DNA of 34,903 bases, taken from JBMNOU01 sp050943215. Its GTDB lineage: Bacteria; Bacillota; Clostridia; Christensenellales; SZUA-584. The notes under the pieces are model-generated. The model was not told the DNA's origin. It did not search any database and saw only the letters and a program-made list of their open reading frames with translations. Position numbers and translations under genes: made by a program. Position 1 is the first letter of the stretch, and each line of letters opens with the position of its first letter. The stretch spans positions 1 to 34,903 of the forward strand of contig JBMNOU010000015.1 in the NCBI GenBank assembly GCA_050943215.1, written 5' to 3'. Below, piece after piece: positions 15,901 to 23,985 of this stretch.

Positions 15901-16857
15901 TTAGGACAGCTGTTTTCTCGTCTTCTCCTTAACAAAATAGCCGGAAATCTTTATTAGCCATCCGGGGAACCACATAAAAATCAGCGTTGATATGATATTG
16001 AAAAGCGTATGGAAATTTGCGAACTGCCTTATTGTATTGCCCGGCGACAATGCCCTTACTAAGTCGAGCGTGTCGGGAGCAATGACAATAGCTATATAGA
16101 AAATGGCCGAGCCAAGTATGTTGAATATGAGGTTTACTACCGCAACTTTTTTTGCTGCTTTGCCAAGGCCAATGCTCGCTATAAATGCTGTGATGCACGT
16201 ACCGATATTGAGGCCAAGAATCAAAAATACCGCGCTGTCGAGCGTTAACATGCCTTGCAATGCGATAGCCTGAATGATGCCCATCACGGCGCTGGAGCTT
16301 TGCATAAGTGCGGATAAAACAGCGCCATCCAGCACGGCCAGCATTGGGTAGCGGTTAAAAGAAAGAAGCAATGCGCTTACTTTGGGCACATCTTTTAGCG
16401 GCTCTAGCGCTTGTGTCATCAGCATTAACCCTATGAACATCATACCCAGACCTGCGGTTATAACGCCCATCTTTCCCACTGTTTTATTTTTAAAAAAAAA
16501 CATCATCAAAACGCCGGCAAAGAGTATAAAAGGCGCTGCGTTTGTCAAGTTAAATGCAATTAGTTGGGCGGTTACGGTCGTACCTATATTTGCTCCCATG
16601 TTGACGCATACAGCTTGCAACAGAGTCAGTATGCCCGCATTGACAAACCCGATCAGCATAACTGATACGGCGCTCGAGCTTTGAACAAGAGATGTAACTG
16701 CAGTACCTGTTAGCACACCCGACAATTTGCTTTTGGTTACAGTACCAAGAACGCGTTTTAGCCTGTTTCCTGCGGCGCTTTCGAGTCCGCTTGTCATCAT
16801 CCGCATGCCATATATCAGCAAGCCAAGACCGCCTGCAAATAACAATATACTGTTCAT
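15901..16857 (-). CDS. Na/Pi cotransporter family protein, short form without PhoU domain
   Basis: A 318-residue membrane protein of the NptA/PF02690 family. It has the two inverted repeats with the diagnostic motifs SLVQSSSAVSVMLIGFVNAG (about 56-75) and ALMQSSSAVMGIIQA, each followed by an NxGxxxT segment (VNMGANIGTTVTA and LILGLNIGTCITA). Full-length bacterial relatives often carry about 200 further residues with a PhoU-like domain; this one stops after the last membrane segment at a charged tail. It probably moves phosphate with sodium, though the substrate is not proven for short forms. The ATG at 16857 has a weak ribosome site. The gene follows glnA on the same strand, with hairpins in between. 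Confidence 0.85.
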   Translation of the reverse strand: MNSILLFAGGLGLLIYGMRMMTSGLESAAGNRLKRVLGTVTKSKLSGVLTGTAVTSLVQSSSAVSVMLIGFVNAGILTLLQAVCVNMGANIGTTVTAQLIAFNLTNAAPFILFAGVLMMFFFKNKTVGKMGVITAGLGMMFIGLMLMTQALEPLKDVPKVSALLLSFNRYPMLAVLDGAVLSALMQSSSAVMGIIQAIALQGMLTLDSAVFLILGLNIGTCITAFIASIGLGKAAKKVAVVNLIFNILGSAIFYIAIVIAPDTLDLVRALSPGNTIRQFANFHTLFNIISTLIFMWFPGWLIKISGYFVKEKTRKQLS

Positions 16858-16910
16858 GCGATATATTTACTCTGAAAAAGCGGTATATATTCAAAGTACG
16901 GTGCTTACAT

Positions 16911-17031
16911 AAGAAACCCTGCTAGTATTATTCCTGCAGGGCGTAGTCGTTAGAGGCCTTTGCCCTCGGAAGCAAGCGCCCCGAGGGCAAAAATAGGATA
17001 AAGAAGTTTATCTTTACTTGAGCTTGCCTCT
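16911..17031 (-). terminator. Multi-hairpin 3' region of glnA
   Basis: Immediately after the glnA stop the minus strand can form an outer helix (17031-17026 with 16957-16952, AGAGGC/GCCTCT). It encloses a small GATAAA/TTTATC hairpin (17012-16997) followed by a T-rich stretch, and a perfect 10-bp hairpin (TTGCCCTCGG with CCGAGGGCAA, 16990-16960). A separate hairpin, CCCTGC/GCAGGG (16941-16917), is followed by TTTCTT and is terminator-like. Taken together this should end glnA transcription before the cotransporter gene, though no single hairpin is a textbook terminator. Confidence 0.5.
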
Positions 17032-17036
17032 TTAGC

Positions 17037-18371
17037 TTAATATTTTGTAAGATATTGGTTTATCTCCCACGGATGCACAGCTTTTCTGTAGTGATCCCAT
17101 TCTTTTTTCTTGAATTCATAGTAAGTATTGAAAATGTGGTCGCCAAGCGTCTCTTTTATCAGCGGATCGGCCTTATATGCCTGCAGCGCGTCATAAAGGC
17201 TACCCGGCAGACTTAATATGCCAAGCGTTTCCATCTCCTGCTGCGTTAGCTCGTAAATATTCTTGTTGACCGGCGGCGGCGGCGTTAGACTTCTCTTGAT
17301 GCCGTCAAGGCCGGCGGCCAGCATCAGCGCAATTGCGAGATAAGGATTCGCGGCCGGGTCAGGACACCTGACTTCCATTCTTGTGCCGGCGCCTCTTGAT
17401 GCAGGTATACGGATCAGCGGACTCCTGTTTTGCGCGGACCAGGCGATATAGCATGGTGCTTCGTAGCCTGGAACGAGACGCTTATAGGAGTTTACTATTG
17501 GATTTGTAACGGCTACTATGGATTCGATATGTTCCATCATGCCGGCAATGTAGTTATATGCGATCGAGGAAAGCTGAAGCTCACCGTTTTTATCGTAGAA
17601 AGCGTTACCGTCTTTTGTGAAAAGCGACTGGTTTGCATGCATGCCGCTGCCGCTGATGCCGAATATCGGCTTGGGCATAAATGTGGCATACAGTCCATGA
17701 CGGGCTGCTATGGTTTTGACGACGATTTTAAATGTCATGATGCTGTCGGCAGTTGTCAGTGCATCTTTATATTTAAAATCGATTTCGTGCTGGCCTTCGG
17801 CCACCTCATGATGCGACGTTTCAATCTCAAAACCCATCTCTTCAAGAGCAAGGCACATATCGCGGCGTGCATCTTCGCCCTTGTCGATCGGAGCCAGATC
17901 GAAGTATCCGCCCTCATCATGGGTGATTGTAGTAGGTTTGCCGTCCGCATCCGTATGGAACAAGAAAAACTCGCATTCGGGCCCGACATTCATCGTATAT
18001 CCCATTTTTGCCGCTTCTTCAAGCGTCTTTTTTAAAATATATCTCGGGCAGCCGACATACGGGTTCCCATTCGTTGTATATACGTCGCAGATGAGCCGCG
18101 CCACATTGCCTTGCTGTGGTTTCCACGGGAAAATCTCGAAAGTATCCGTATCGGGCATTAAAAGCATATCCGATTCCTCTATACGGACAAAACCATCAAT
18201 AGATGAACCGTCAAACATACATCCTTCTTCAAGTACATGCTCAAGCTGTCTTGCGGTGATCGCTACATTTTTTAATATTCCGAATACGTCTGTAAACTGC
18301 AGCCTTATAAACTGAACATCCTTTTCTTCAACCAATTTGAGGACATCTTTGTTTGAAAACTTCTTCGCCAT
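17037..18371 (-). CDS. glnA: Glutamine synthetase, type I (GSI-alpha)
   Basis: A 444-residue glutamine synthetase, the length of Firmicutes GSI-alpha enzymes. It makes glutamine from glutamate, ammonia and ATP as a dodecamer in the cytoplasm. Visible signatures: the beta-grasp domain with FTDVFGILKN and DGSSIDGF (about 53-60), the metal-binding NVGPECEFFLF region (about 124), HHEVAEGQHEIDFK (about 182-195), MPKPIFGISGSGMHANQSL (ATP and ammonium region, about 226-245) and NRSPLIRIPASRG (about 310). ATG at 18371 follows AAGGAG. It is transcribed alone toward a structured 3' region, away from mrdA. No GlnR/TnrA-type palindrome was recognised upstream. Confidence 0.97.
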   Translation of the reverse strand: MAKKFSNKDVLKLVEEKDVQFIRLQFTDVFGILKNVAITARQLEHVLEEGCMFDGSSIDGFVRIEESDMLLMPDTDTFEIFPWKPQQGNVARLICDVYTTNGNPYVGCPRYILKKTLEEAAKMGYTMNVGPECEFFLFHTDADGKPTTITHDEGGYFDLAPIDKGEDARRDMCLALEEMGFEIETSHHEVAEGQHEIDFKYKDALTTADSIMTFKIVVKTIAARHGLYATFMPKPIFGISGSGMHANQSLFTKDGNAFYDKNGELQLSSIAYNYIAGMMEHIESIVAVTNPIVNSYKRLVPGYEAPCYIAWSAQNRSPLIRIPASRGAGTRMEVRCPDPAANPYLAIALMLAAGLDGIKRSLTPPPPVNKNIYELTQQEMETLGILSLPGSLYDALQAYKADPLIKETLGDHIFNTYYEFKKKEWDHYRKAVHPWEINQYLTKY

Positions 18372-18532
18372 TTTTTTCTCCTTAGTATTTATAAATTATT
18401 TATAAAGTATTTCCAATTAACATCATATTGAGCAATCCGGCCATAAAGGAGCGGCATGCTCTTAAAAAACGAACATTATTATCTCCTCTTGTTTCTTCAC
18501 CTTGATTTCAAAAACCTTTTTTATCACTAAAA

Positions 18533-18561
18533 AATATATAAACTCATCTTAGCGTGGCCAA
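18533..18561 (-). promoter_or_regulatory. Predicted glnA promoter
   Basis: On the minus strand TTGGCC (18561-18556) and TATATT (18538-18533) are 17 bases apart, four and five consensus matches. This gives a leader of about 155 bases. The -35 lies inside the inverted-repeat cluster at 18549-18629, so a protein or RNA structure there could affect initiation. Confidence 0.5.
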
Positions 18562-18629
18562 TCCCTCTTTTGGGTAATGCCCAAGTTGTATAGCTGCCAT
18601 GCAGTACTTGGTGGGGATATCTTGGCTAA
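18549..18629. ncRNA. Candidate structured RNA or operator array, unassigned
   Basis: Within 81 bases lie nested complementary segments: TTAGC 18549-18553 with GCTAA 18625-18629; ATCCC 18561-18565 with GGGAT 18614-18618; hairpin A, TTGGG 18570-18574 with CCCAA 18580-18584; hairpin B, CCAAGT 18581-18586 with ACTTGG 18606-18611, containing CTGC/GCAG (18594-18597, 18601-18604). A and B share bases and cannot form together, a switch-like property. The strand is undetermined and no known riboswitch class was recognised. Confidence 0.45.
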
Positions 18630-18828
18630 AAAGTATAAAATGAAGTCATTATCCAATATAATCCAAATCCTAAAAATAAAAAAGACGCCAATAATAAACG
18701 CAGCAAAACTGCTATATCGACATCATTGCTAACAACACCATTGTCAACTTAAAGATATCACAGCCCTTCTTTATTTGCAATAAATTTTTAAAAAACCGTG
18801 AATTATGAATCATTTCAAACAGAGTATG

Positions 18829-18837
18829 TGTTATAAT
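18829..18837 (+). promoter_or_regulatory. Extended -10 promoter of mrdA
   Basis: TGTTATAAT provides a perfect -10 (18832-18837) with extended TG at 18829-18830; no good -35 is seen at 16-18 bases upstream. The predicted start near 18844 leaves a leader of about 32 bases before the mrdA ATG. Confidence 0.6.
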
Positions 18838-18875
18838 AAAAAACGGTATGGTGGAAAATTGGGTTGGAGACACGT

Positions 18876-21377
18876 ATGAACGTTAACATTCGTAATAGGT
18901 TTGTTGTTTTTGGTATATTTTTGATTGCGCTATTTGCGATAATTTTTGTACAGCTGATTAAACTGACGCTCATCGACGGGGATGCTTATGCGGCAAAGTC
19001 AAAAACGCTGACTGAAAGAAAGATTGCTATTTCTGGCGCAAGAGGAAGCATTCTTGACAGGAACGGTCTGCCCTTGGCGTATGATCAAAAATCGTATAAT
19101 GTGCAGTTTTACCGGGATCCGACAAAGAGCACTGCGACGGACCGCGCTTTTTATACAAACATTATCATCCAGACGATCGACATCGTCGAAGAAAACGGCG
19201 GAAAGACAATAGATACATTTGTGATCCGCTACGAAAAAGAAAAAGGAACGTTTATTTTTGACTGGGGAGACATATCCGAATCAGCCAAGGAATCAAGAGA
19301 AAAAAACTGGCGCGAAAATATGTATGTTGGCAGTGAACGCACGCCAGAGCAGATATATCTTTACCTCCGTGAAAAATATCAGATACCCAGCGAGATGGGA
19401 TACGATGAGGCGAGAAAGATACTGTCCATTTGGCAGGACGTTCAGCTTGCGTCATGGGTTGCTTATAAACCGGTGGATGTGGCTTATAATGTCAGCAAAC
19501 AAACCGTTGCGGATATCGAAACGCACAGAGCCGAGCTTAAAGGGATGAGTATTGCCGAAAGCACTGTGCGCGTATACCCGAAAGGAGCTGTTGCCGCGCA
19601 TATTATAGGATACCTCGGCAGGATTACAGATGAGGAAGAGCTTGCTGAGCTGCAGAACTTAGGATATCGTGTTGATGATCTTGTCGGTGTTGAAGGCATC
19701 GAAGAGACGATGGAGTCTTATCTTACTGGCAACAGCATAGAGAGGCAGGGTGTAAAGGTTGTCGAGATAGATAACATGGCCGTTGTGCGAAACGAGATCT
19801 CGTCCACAGACCCCAAGCAGGGCAACAATGTAGTGCTGACGATAGATATCCCGCTTCAGCTCGCGGTGGAAAAATCGCTTAAAGAAAACATACCGCGGAT
19901 AAAATCAAAACAGCTTGATTTATACGAAAAAGAAAAGGACGGCGATTATAAAGATATCGATCTTAAAGATATTAACCTAGCCGAATCGGGTGCGGCCGTT
20001 GTGCTCGATGTCAGCAACGGCGATGTGCTCGCGATATCGAGTTACCCAAGCTTCGATTTGAATTTATTTTCTGGAGGCATATCCTTTGAAAGTTATGAAG
20101 CGCTTAGCAAGGATCCTGCGGCGCCGCTTTATAATAAAGCCGTTTCAGGACGCGGCACACCGGGGTCGATCTTTAAAATGGTGACGGGGCTTGGAGGGCT
20201 GATGGAGAATGTGCTTACCCTGAGTGAAAAGATAGACGACGAAGGCGAATATACTAAAATCCTTCTGCCGAACGGACATGGGCCAAGCTGCTGGCAGAAG
20301 AATACTTCAAAGCATCAGGGCCAGACGATCGTTGAAGGCCTGCAGAACAGCTGCAACTACTTTTTCTTTACCGTTGCGGACCGGCTTGGTATTGAGCTTC
20401 TCAATAAATGGGGAGAAAAATTTGGACTGACAGGCTCGACGGGTATTGAACTGCCCGGCGAAGCGATCGGCCAGGTTGGAAACCAGAGCATACTGTTTGA
20501 CCCTACAAAATCGATTAACCAGCAAAAGACATATACCGCAGCGCTCGTCAAAAACGGCCAGTTCGGTATTGTCAAACTGATCAATGGCTTTGCTGAGGCG
20601 CTTGACGTTAAGTATGATGATGAGCTTGTGGATGAGACAGCGGACGAGCTTATTTATCTTGCGGGAATCAAGTGGATAGCCGACGGAACCGATAGCGGCA
20701 TCTTAAAGGATGAGAACGGTATAACGATGGGTCATCATGTCCGTAAAATCTTATCGGACAGACTGCAGATATCTGAAAAAAGGTCGAGGGCAAACAAGTG
20801 GGACGTTGAGATCACAAACATGCTGACGCAGCTTCAGTGGTCGCTGTACGATACGATTACAACGGGAATCGGCCAGGGTTATATTCAGGTTACACCGATT
20901 GCCGTAGCAAGATATGTTGCGTCGATAGCTAACGGCGGATTGGTATATGAGACGCATGTGGTCGATAAGGTAGTGGATCAGGACGGCACGGTCGTTTTCG
21001 ACCAGCAGCCGGTGGTTTCAAATACGCTTGATGCGCCCGGCAATTATCTGGCTGCTATTAAGAAGGGTATGGGCAACGTCGTTAACGCCGAGAACGGTAC
21101 TGCGACAGGTTACTTTAAAGATTTTGAATATAAGGACCAGATCGGTGGAAAAACGGGAACAGCCGAGGTTTCTAAAATCGACCTCGAAAACAACAGCTGG
21201 TTCGTCTGTTTTGCACCGTATGATACTCCAAAAATCGCGGTTGTTGTATATGTGCCGCACGGGTATTCGGGCGGTCTGTCGTCGTACGTGGCGCAGGATA
21301 TCGTCAAGTTTTATCTGGATAGGGAGAAAATGGTGGCCGAGCAGACAATACCGGATTCCGGCTCGCTCGTGCATTAA
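18876..21377 (+). CDS. mrdA: Penicillin-binding protein 2 (class B PBP, elongation type)
   Basis: An 833-residue class B PBP, a wall transpeptidase expected to partner RodA in lateral growth. There is one N-terminal membrane helix (about 8-28), the ARGSILDRNG dimerisation-domain motif near residue 50, and a long PBP-dimer domain. The transpeptidase domain has the catalytic serine in SIFK (S431), SCN (S492) and KTGTAE (K759). At 833 residues it is longer than many PBP2 proteins; the extra length lies in the N-terminal module and in the segment between the SCN and KTG motifs. ATG at 18876 has GGAGA six to seven bases upstream; a TTG at 18864 is in frame but lies before that ribosome site. minCDE follow. 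Confidence 0.94.
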   Translation: MNVNIRNRFVVFGIFLIALFAIIFVQLIKLTLIDGDAYAAKSKTLTERKIAISGARGSILDRNGLPLAYDQKSYNVQFYRDPTKSTATDRAFYTNIIIQTIDIVEENGGKTIDTFVIRYEKEKGTFIFDWGDISESAKESREKNWRENMYVGSERTPEQIYLYLREKYQIPSEMGYDEARKILSIWQDVQLASWVAYKPVDVAYNVSKQTVADIETHRAELKGMSIAESTVRVYPKGAVAAHIIGYLGRITDEEELAELQNLGYRVDDLVGVEGIEETMESYLTGNSIERQGVKVVEIDNMAVVRNEISSTDPKQGNNVVLTIDIPLQLAVEKSLKENIPRIKSKQLDLYEKEKDGDYKDIDLKDINLAESGAAVVLDVSNGDVLAISSYPSFDLNLFSGGISFESYEALSKDPAAPLYNKAVSGRGTPGSIFKMVTGLGGLMENVLTLSEKIDDEGEYTKILLPNGHGPSCWQKNTSKHQGQTIVEGLQNSCNYFFFTVADRLGIELLNKWGEKFGLTGSTGIELPGEAIGQVGNQSILFDPTKSINQQKTYTAALVKNGQFGIVKLINGFAEALDVKYDDELVDETADELIYLAGIKWIADGTDSGILKDENGITMGHHVRKILSDRLQISEKRSRANKWDVEITNMLTQLQWSLYDTITTGIGQGYIQVTPIAVARYVASIANGGLVYETHVVDKVVDQDGTVVFDQQPVVSNTLDAPGNYLAAIKKGMGNVVNAENGTATGYFKDFEYKDQIGGKTGTAEVSKIDLENNSWFVCFAPYDTPKIAVVVYVPHGYSGGLSSYVAQDIVKFYLDREKMVAEQTIPDSGSLVH

Positions 21378-21380
21378 TAT

Positions 21381-21409
21381 TTTACTGCAGGCAGGAAAAC
21401 AAGTATAAT
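21381..21409 (+). promoter_or_regulatory. Promoter of minCDE
   Basis: TTTACT (21381-21386), 17 bases, then perfect TATAAT (21404-21409). It starts three bases after the mrdA stop, so minCDE can be transcribed apart from mrdA. Confidence 0.6.
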
Positions 21410-21459
21410 TTGTAGAATTTTGTCCGATGTAATATTGATAACATGATCTTGGGGGTTAT

Positions 21460-22152
21460 ATGGGGATTAAAATTAAAGGAAAGCAAAGCGGATTATTTGA
21501 GATCGTGATACAGCCGCTGACGCCGTATTCCGAGATTAAACAAGCCATTAAAGATAAACTATCCAAAAACAAGGATTTTTTTTTAGGGGCCGGTGCAAAG
21601 GTCTTATTTTCCGGTAAAATTTTATCTGAAGCGCAAAAAAAAGATTTGAAAAGATTTCTTCAGATGGACTATGATATAACAGGCGTTTCTTTCAGCGATG
21701 ATGCAGATCAAATTATCGAAAAAACAAGGGTCGAAATTAATCACCTCGCCCAAAGCTATTCTGGCTTTTCGGAGAAACAAATTAGTCTGATTTCAAAGAA
21801 TTACTTTGATGCGAAAAGCGTGTTTGTTTCGCATACATTAAGAAGCGGTCAGCGTATCGAATGCGAGGGCGATGTGGTTGTGCTAGGAGACGTCAACGAT
21901 GGCGCGGAAGTGATTGCCGGAGGAAGCATCGCTGTGATGGGCACATTGCGGGGGCTTGTGCATGCAGGCGCAATGGGAAGAAGCGATGTCGTAGTAGCGG
22001 CAAATACGCTGATGCCCAAACAGCTGAGGATCAGCGGAAAAATCGCTATGTTTCCGGAAGACAAAACGGGCGATGTTCCCGAAATCGCCGAATACAGGCA
22101 CGGGAGTATCGTGATCAAACCGCTTAGGCCCGCAAAAAAACAGGTTTTGTAA
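21460..22152 (+). CDS. minC: Septum site-determining protein MinC
   Basis: A 230-residue FtsZ inhibitor. The N-terminal domain (1-110) starts KIKGKQSGLFEIVI and contains the GKILSEAQKKDLKRFL region typical of MinC. The C-terminal beta-helix (about 120-210) has the repeating GQRIECEGDVVVLGDVNDGAEVIAGG type pattern, used for dimerisation and MinD binding. The ATG at 21460 has GGGGG four to five bases upstream. It is the first gene of minCDE; with MinD and MinE present, the division site is probably placed by a MinE-driven oscillator, as in many Clostridia. Confidence 0.95.
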   Translation: MGIKIKGKQSGLFEIVIQPLTPYSEIKQAIKDKLSKNKDFFLGAGAKVLFSGKILSEAQKKDLKRFLQMDYDITGVSFSDDADQIIEKTRVEINHLAQSYSGFSEKQISLISKNYFDAKSVFVSHTLRSGQRIECEGDVVVLGDVNDGAEVIAGGSIAVMGTLRGLVHAGAMGRSDVVVAANTLMPKQLRISGKIAMFPEDKTGDVPEIAEYRHGSIVIKPLRPAKKQVL

Positions 22153-22199
22153 TTGTCTTTTGGCTATCGGTCAGCACAAAATTGATGGAGGGTACATAC

Positions 22200-22994
22200 A
22201 TGCAAAACGTTATCGTGATTACATCAGGAAAAGGGGGCGTAGGCAAGACGACAACCGTCGCGAACCTGGGGACCGGGCTTGCGAGAGAGGGAAAAAAGGT
22301 TGTATTGATAGATACGGATATTGGTCTTAGAAATCTTGACGTTGTACTAGGGCTTGAAAACAGGATCGTTTATGATCTGGTGGATGTTATAGAAGGGACA
22401 TGCCGGCTCAAGCAGGCGCTGATCAAGGACAAGCGCTATGACGGACTTTTCCTTCTTCCGGCTGCTCAAACGAGGGATAAGATGGCGGTATCGCCCGATC
22501 AGATGAAAGAACTGATTGCAGAACTTGAGCAGGAGTTCGACTACATATTGATCGACTGCCCTGCGGGTATCGAGCAGGGGTTCAAAAACGCTGTTGTAGG
22601 CGCGAAATCGGCTATCGTTATCACCGTTCCCGAGGTCTCGTCTGTTAGGGATGCAGACAGGATTATCGGGCTGCTCTCGGCAAATGGTATTGAAGACTGC
22701 GAGCTGTTAGTCAACAGGCTTCGCCCAGATCTTGTCAAAAAAGGCGACATGCTTGCCCTTGATGACACGCTTGATATCTTAGGCATCGAGCTGATTGGCG
22801 TAGTGCCTGAAGACGAGAAGATTATCCGCTCGTCCAACATGGGAGAACCGGTTATAACCGACGACAAGGCAATGGCGGGAAAAGCGTATAAGAATATTAC
22901 AAAGCGGATTTTAGGAGAAAAGGTTTCGCTTCTGGATATCGAAGATGACGGCGGTTTCTCTTTTAGACTGAAAAGGCTATTTGGGAGAAAGTAG
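22200..22994 (+). CDS. minD: Septum site-determining ATPase MinD
   Basis: A 264-residue ParA-type ATPase. It has the deviant Walker A GKGGVGKTT (10-18, with the signature lysine K11), DTDIGLRNLD switch I, and DYILIDCPAGIEQGF switch II. The C-terminal amphipathic membrane-targeting helix reads FSFRLKRLFGRK. It recruits MinC to the membrane and is released by MinE. The frame also opens at 22182, but GGAGGG lies just upstream of the ATG at 22200, which gives the canonical N-terminus. Confidence 0.97.
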   Translation: MQNVIVITSGKGGVGKTTTVANLGTGLAREGKKVVLIDTDIGLRNLDVVLGLENRIVYDLVDVIEGTCRLKQALIKDKRYDGLFLLPAAQTRDKMAVSPDQMKELIAELEQEFDYILIDCPAGIEQGFKNAVVGAKSAIVITVPEVSSVRDADRIIGLLSANGIEDCELLVNRLRPDLVKKGDMLALDDTLDILGIELIGVVPEDEKIIRSSNMGEPVITDDKAMAGKAYKNITKRILGEKVSLLDIEDDGGFSFRLKRLFGRK

Positions 22995-23003
22995 GGAGGA
23001 TTT

Positions 23004-23288
23004 ATGTTGCGTTTTAGAAGAAAGAACTCAAGTAATATCGCTAAAGAAAGGCTTAAACTTGTGCTGATTCACGATAGGGCGGGAACATCCCCTTCCAATA
23101 ATATTCTCGAGATGCTCAGACGGGAAATTATTACCGTAATATCTAAATACTTTGAGGTTGATGAAGAGGATTTCGACGTCGATATTAAAAACTCGACGGA
23201 TGTGCGTAGCAATTATGCCGAGACACGGCTGACGGCCAACATACCTATCAGAAGCGTCAAGAATATTGGAAGAAACAGACAACAGTGA
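23004..23288 (+). CDS. minE: Cell division topological specificity factor MinE
   Basis: A 94-residue MinE. It has the MinD-interacting N-terminal helix with AKERLKLVLIHDRAG (13-27), the classic MinE signature, and a C-terminal dimerisation domain with the EDFDVDIKN strand and a final IPI segment. A good GGGAGGATTT ribosome site precedes the ATG at 23004, nine bases after the minD stop. MinE stimulates the ATPase activity of MinD, restricting MinC inhibition to the poles. It ends 10 bases before the convergent gene at 23299. Confidence 0.96.
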   Translation: MLRFRRKNSSNIAKERLKLVLIHDRAGTSPSNNILEMLRREIITVISKYFEVDEEDFDVDIKNSTDVRSNYAETRLTANIPIRSVKNIGRNRQQ

Positions 23289-23298
23289 AAACCATCGC

Positions 23299-23826
23299 TT
23301 ACGGCTGAAACATTTTGACCAGCGCGTCTACCCATACCCTGTTGGGTCCCTCGATGATTGAAAATGGTTCGGAACTTTTGGCACTGTTCTGTTCAAAAAG
23401 CAATATTTTGACGCCTTCCCGCGTCTCGCCATTTATCACCTGCAGATAAAAGAGCGCATACGGCAGAAACCCTTCTTTATAAACGATCAGCGTGGTTTCT
23501 CCCCATGGCTTTGAGAGTATGTCGTCATACCGCGTGTCACGTACGTATGGCACTTCTATTACGCCCGTATTGCCCTTGTTATCTGTATCATATACTTTGC
23601 CCGTTTCGACGACAACAACCTTGGCGCCGGCAATCGGCGTCTCGGTATATCCTTCAACAACGTTTACGGTCAGTTTTGCAGTGCCCGTATTGGATAGTGA
23701 GAAAGCGCTCACACTGCTTTCTCCCGACATAAACACAACCATCATGACCGCGCCGACCAGCAAAATCACTGAGACGCCCACTGCGGTCAGCAGGGTGGAT
23801 TTGTTTTTTAGTTTAACCATGATCAT
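23299..23826 (-). CDS. Membrane-anchored protein with carboxypeptidase-regulatory-like (Ig-like) domain
   Basis: A 175-residue protein with an N-terminal membrane anchor (about 10-35, no clear signal-peptidase site) and an extracytoplasmic beta-sandwich. The stretch LTVNVVEGYTETPIAGAKVVVVETGKVYDTDNKGNTG resembles carboxypeptidase regulatory-like or collagen-binding B-type domains, used as stalks or binding modules. Function unknown. The ATG at 23826 follows GAGGTGAT at good distance; a second ATG two codons later is less well placed. It is convergent with minE and divergent from pgi. A transcription signal for it is listed separately. Confidence 0.7.
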   Translation of the reverse strand: MIMVKLKNKSTLLTAVGVSVILLVGAVMMVVFMSGESSVSAFSLSNTGTAKLTVNVVEGYTETPIAGAKVVVVETGKVYDTDNKGNTGVIEVPYVRDTRYDDILSKPWGETTLIVYKEGFLPYALFYLQVINGETREGVKILLFEQNSAKSSEPFSIIEGPNRVWVDALVKMFQP

Positions 23827-23853
23827 GTATCACCTCAACAATATATATATGCA

Positions 23854-23881
23854 AATATAACGGACAATTATTTCCCTTCAA
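23854..23881 (-). promoter_or_regulatory. Possible promoter of the 175-residue anchored protein gene
   Basis: On the minus strand TTGAAG (23881-23876) and TATATT (23859-23854) are separated by 16 bases. The region is AT-rich, so alternatives exist (for instance a TTGTCC-based one closer to the gene). Confidence 0.35.
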
Positions 23882-23955
23882 AAATATATATAATAAAATA
23901 CAGTAATATAACAATTTGTTTAAGAAATAATATGGCATATGGGCAAAAAAAGAGA

Positions 23956-23961
23956 TATAAT
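23956..23961 (+). promoter_or_regulatory. -10 box of pgi
   Basis: A perfect TATAAT 24 bases before the pgi ATG; no convincing -35 is visible at 16-18 bases upstream. The region between the divergent genes is otherwise AT-rich with no other recognisable signal. Confidence 0.5.
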
Positions 23962-23985
23962 GGTCGATAAAGGCAGGGAAAAAAC

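Larger units (their letters stand above)
18372..18875. other. 504-base divergent intergenic region between glnA and mrdA
   Basis: No plausible gene is seen on either strand. It holds the glnA ribosome site and promoter, a small imperfect hairpin close to glnA (GAGC about 18431 with GCTC about 18459), the cluster of inverted repeats at 18549-18629, an AT-rich stretch, and the mrdA promoter. It is long for a divergent pair in an otherwise compact window. Confidence 0.7.

Noticed and set aside
18570..18584. A TGGGTAATGCC stretch resembling the 3' half of a TPP riboswitch
   Set aside because: The required CTGAGA and ACCTGAT partners are absent; the stretch is explained by a simple TTGGG/CCCAA hairpin.
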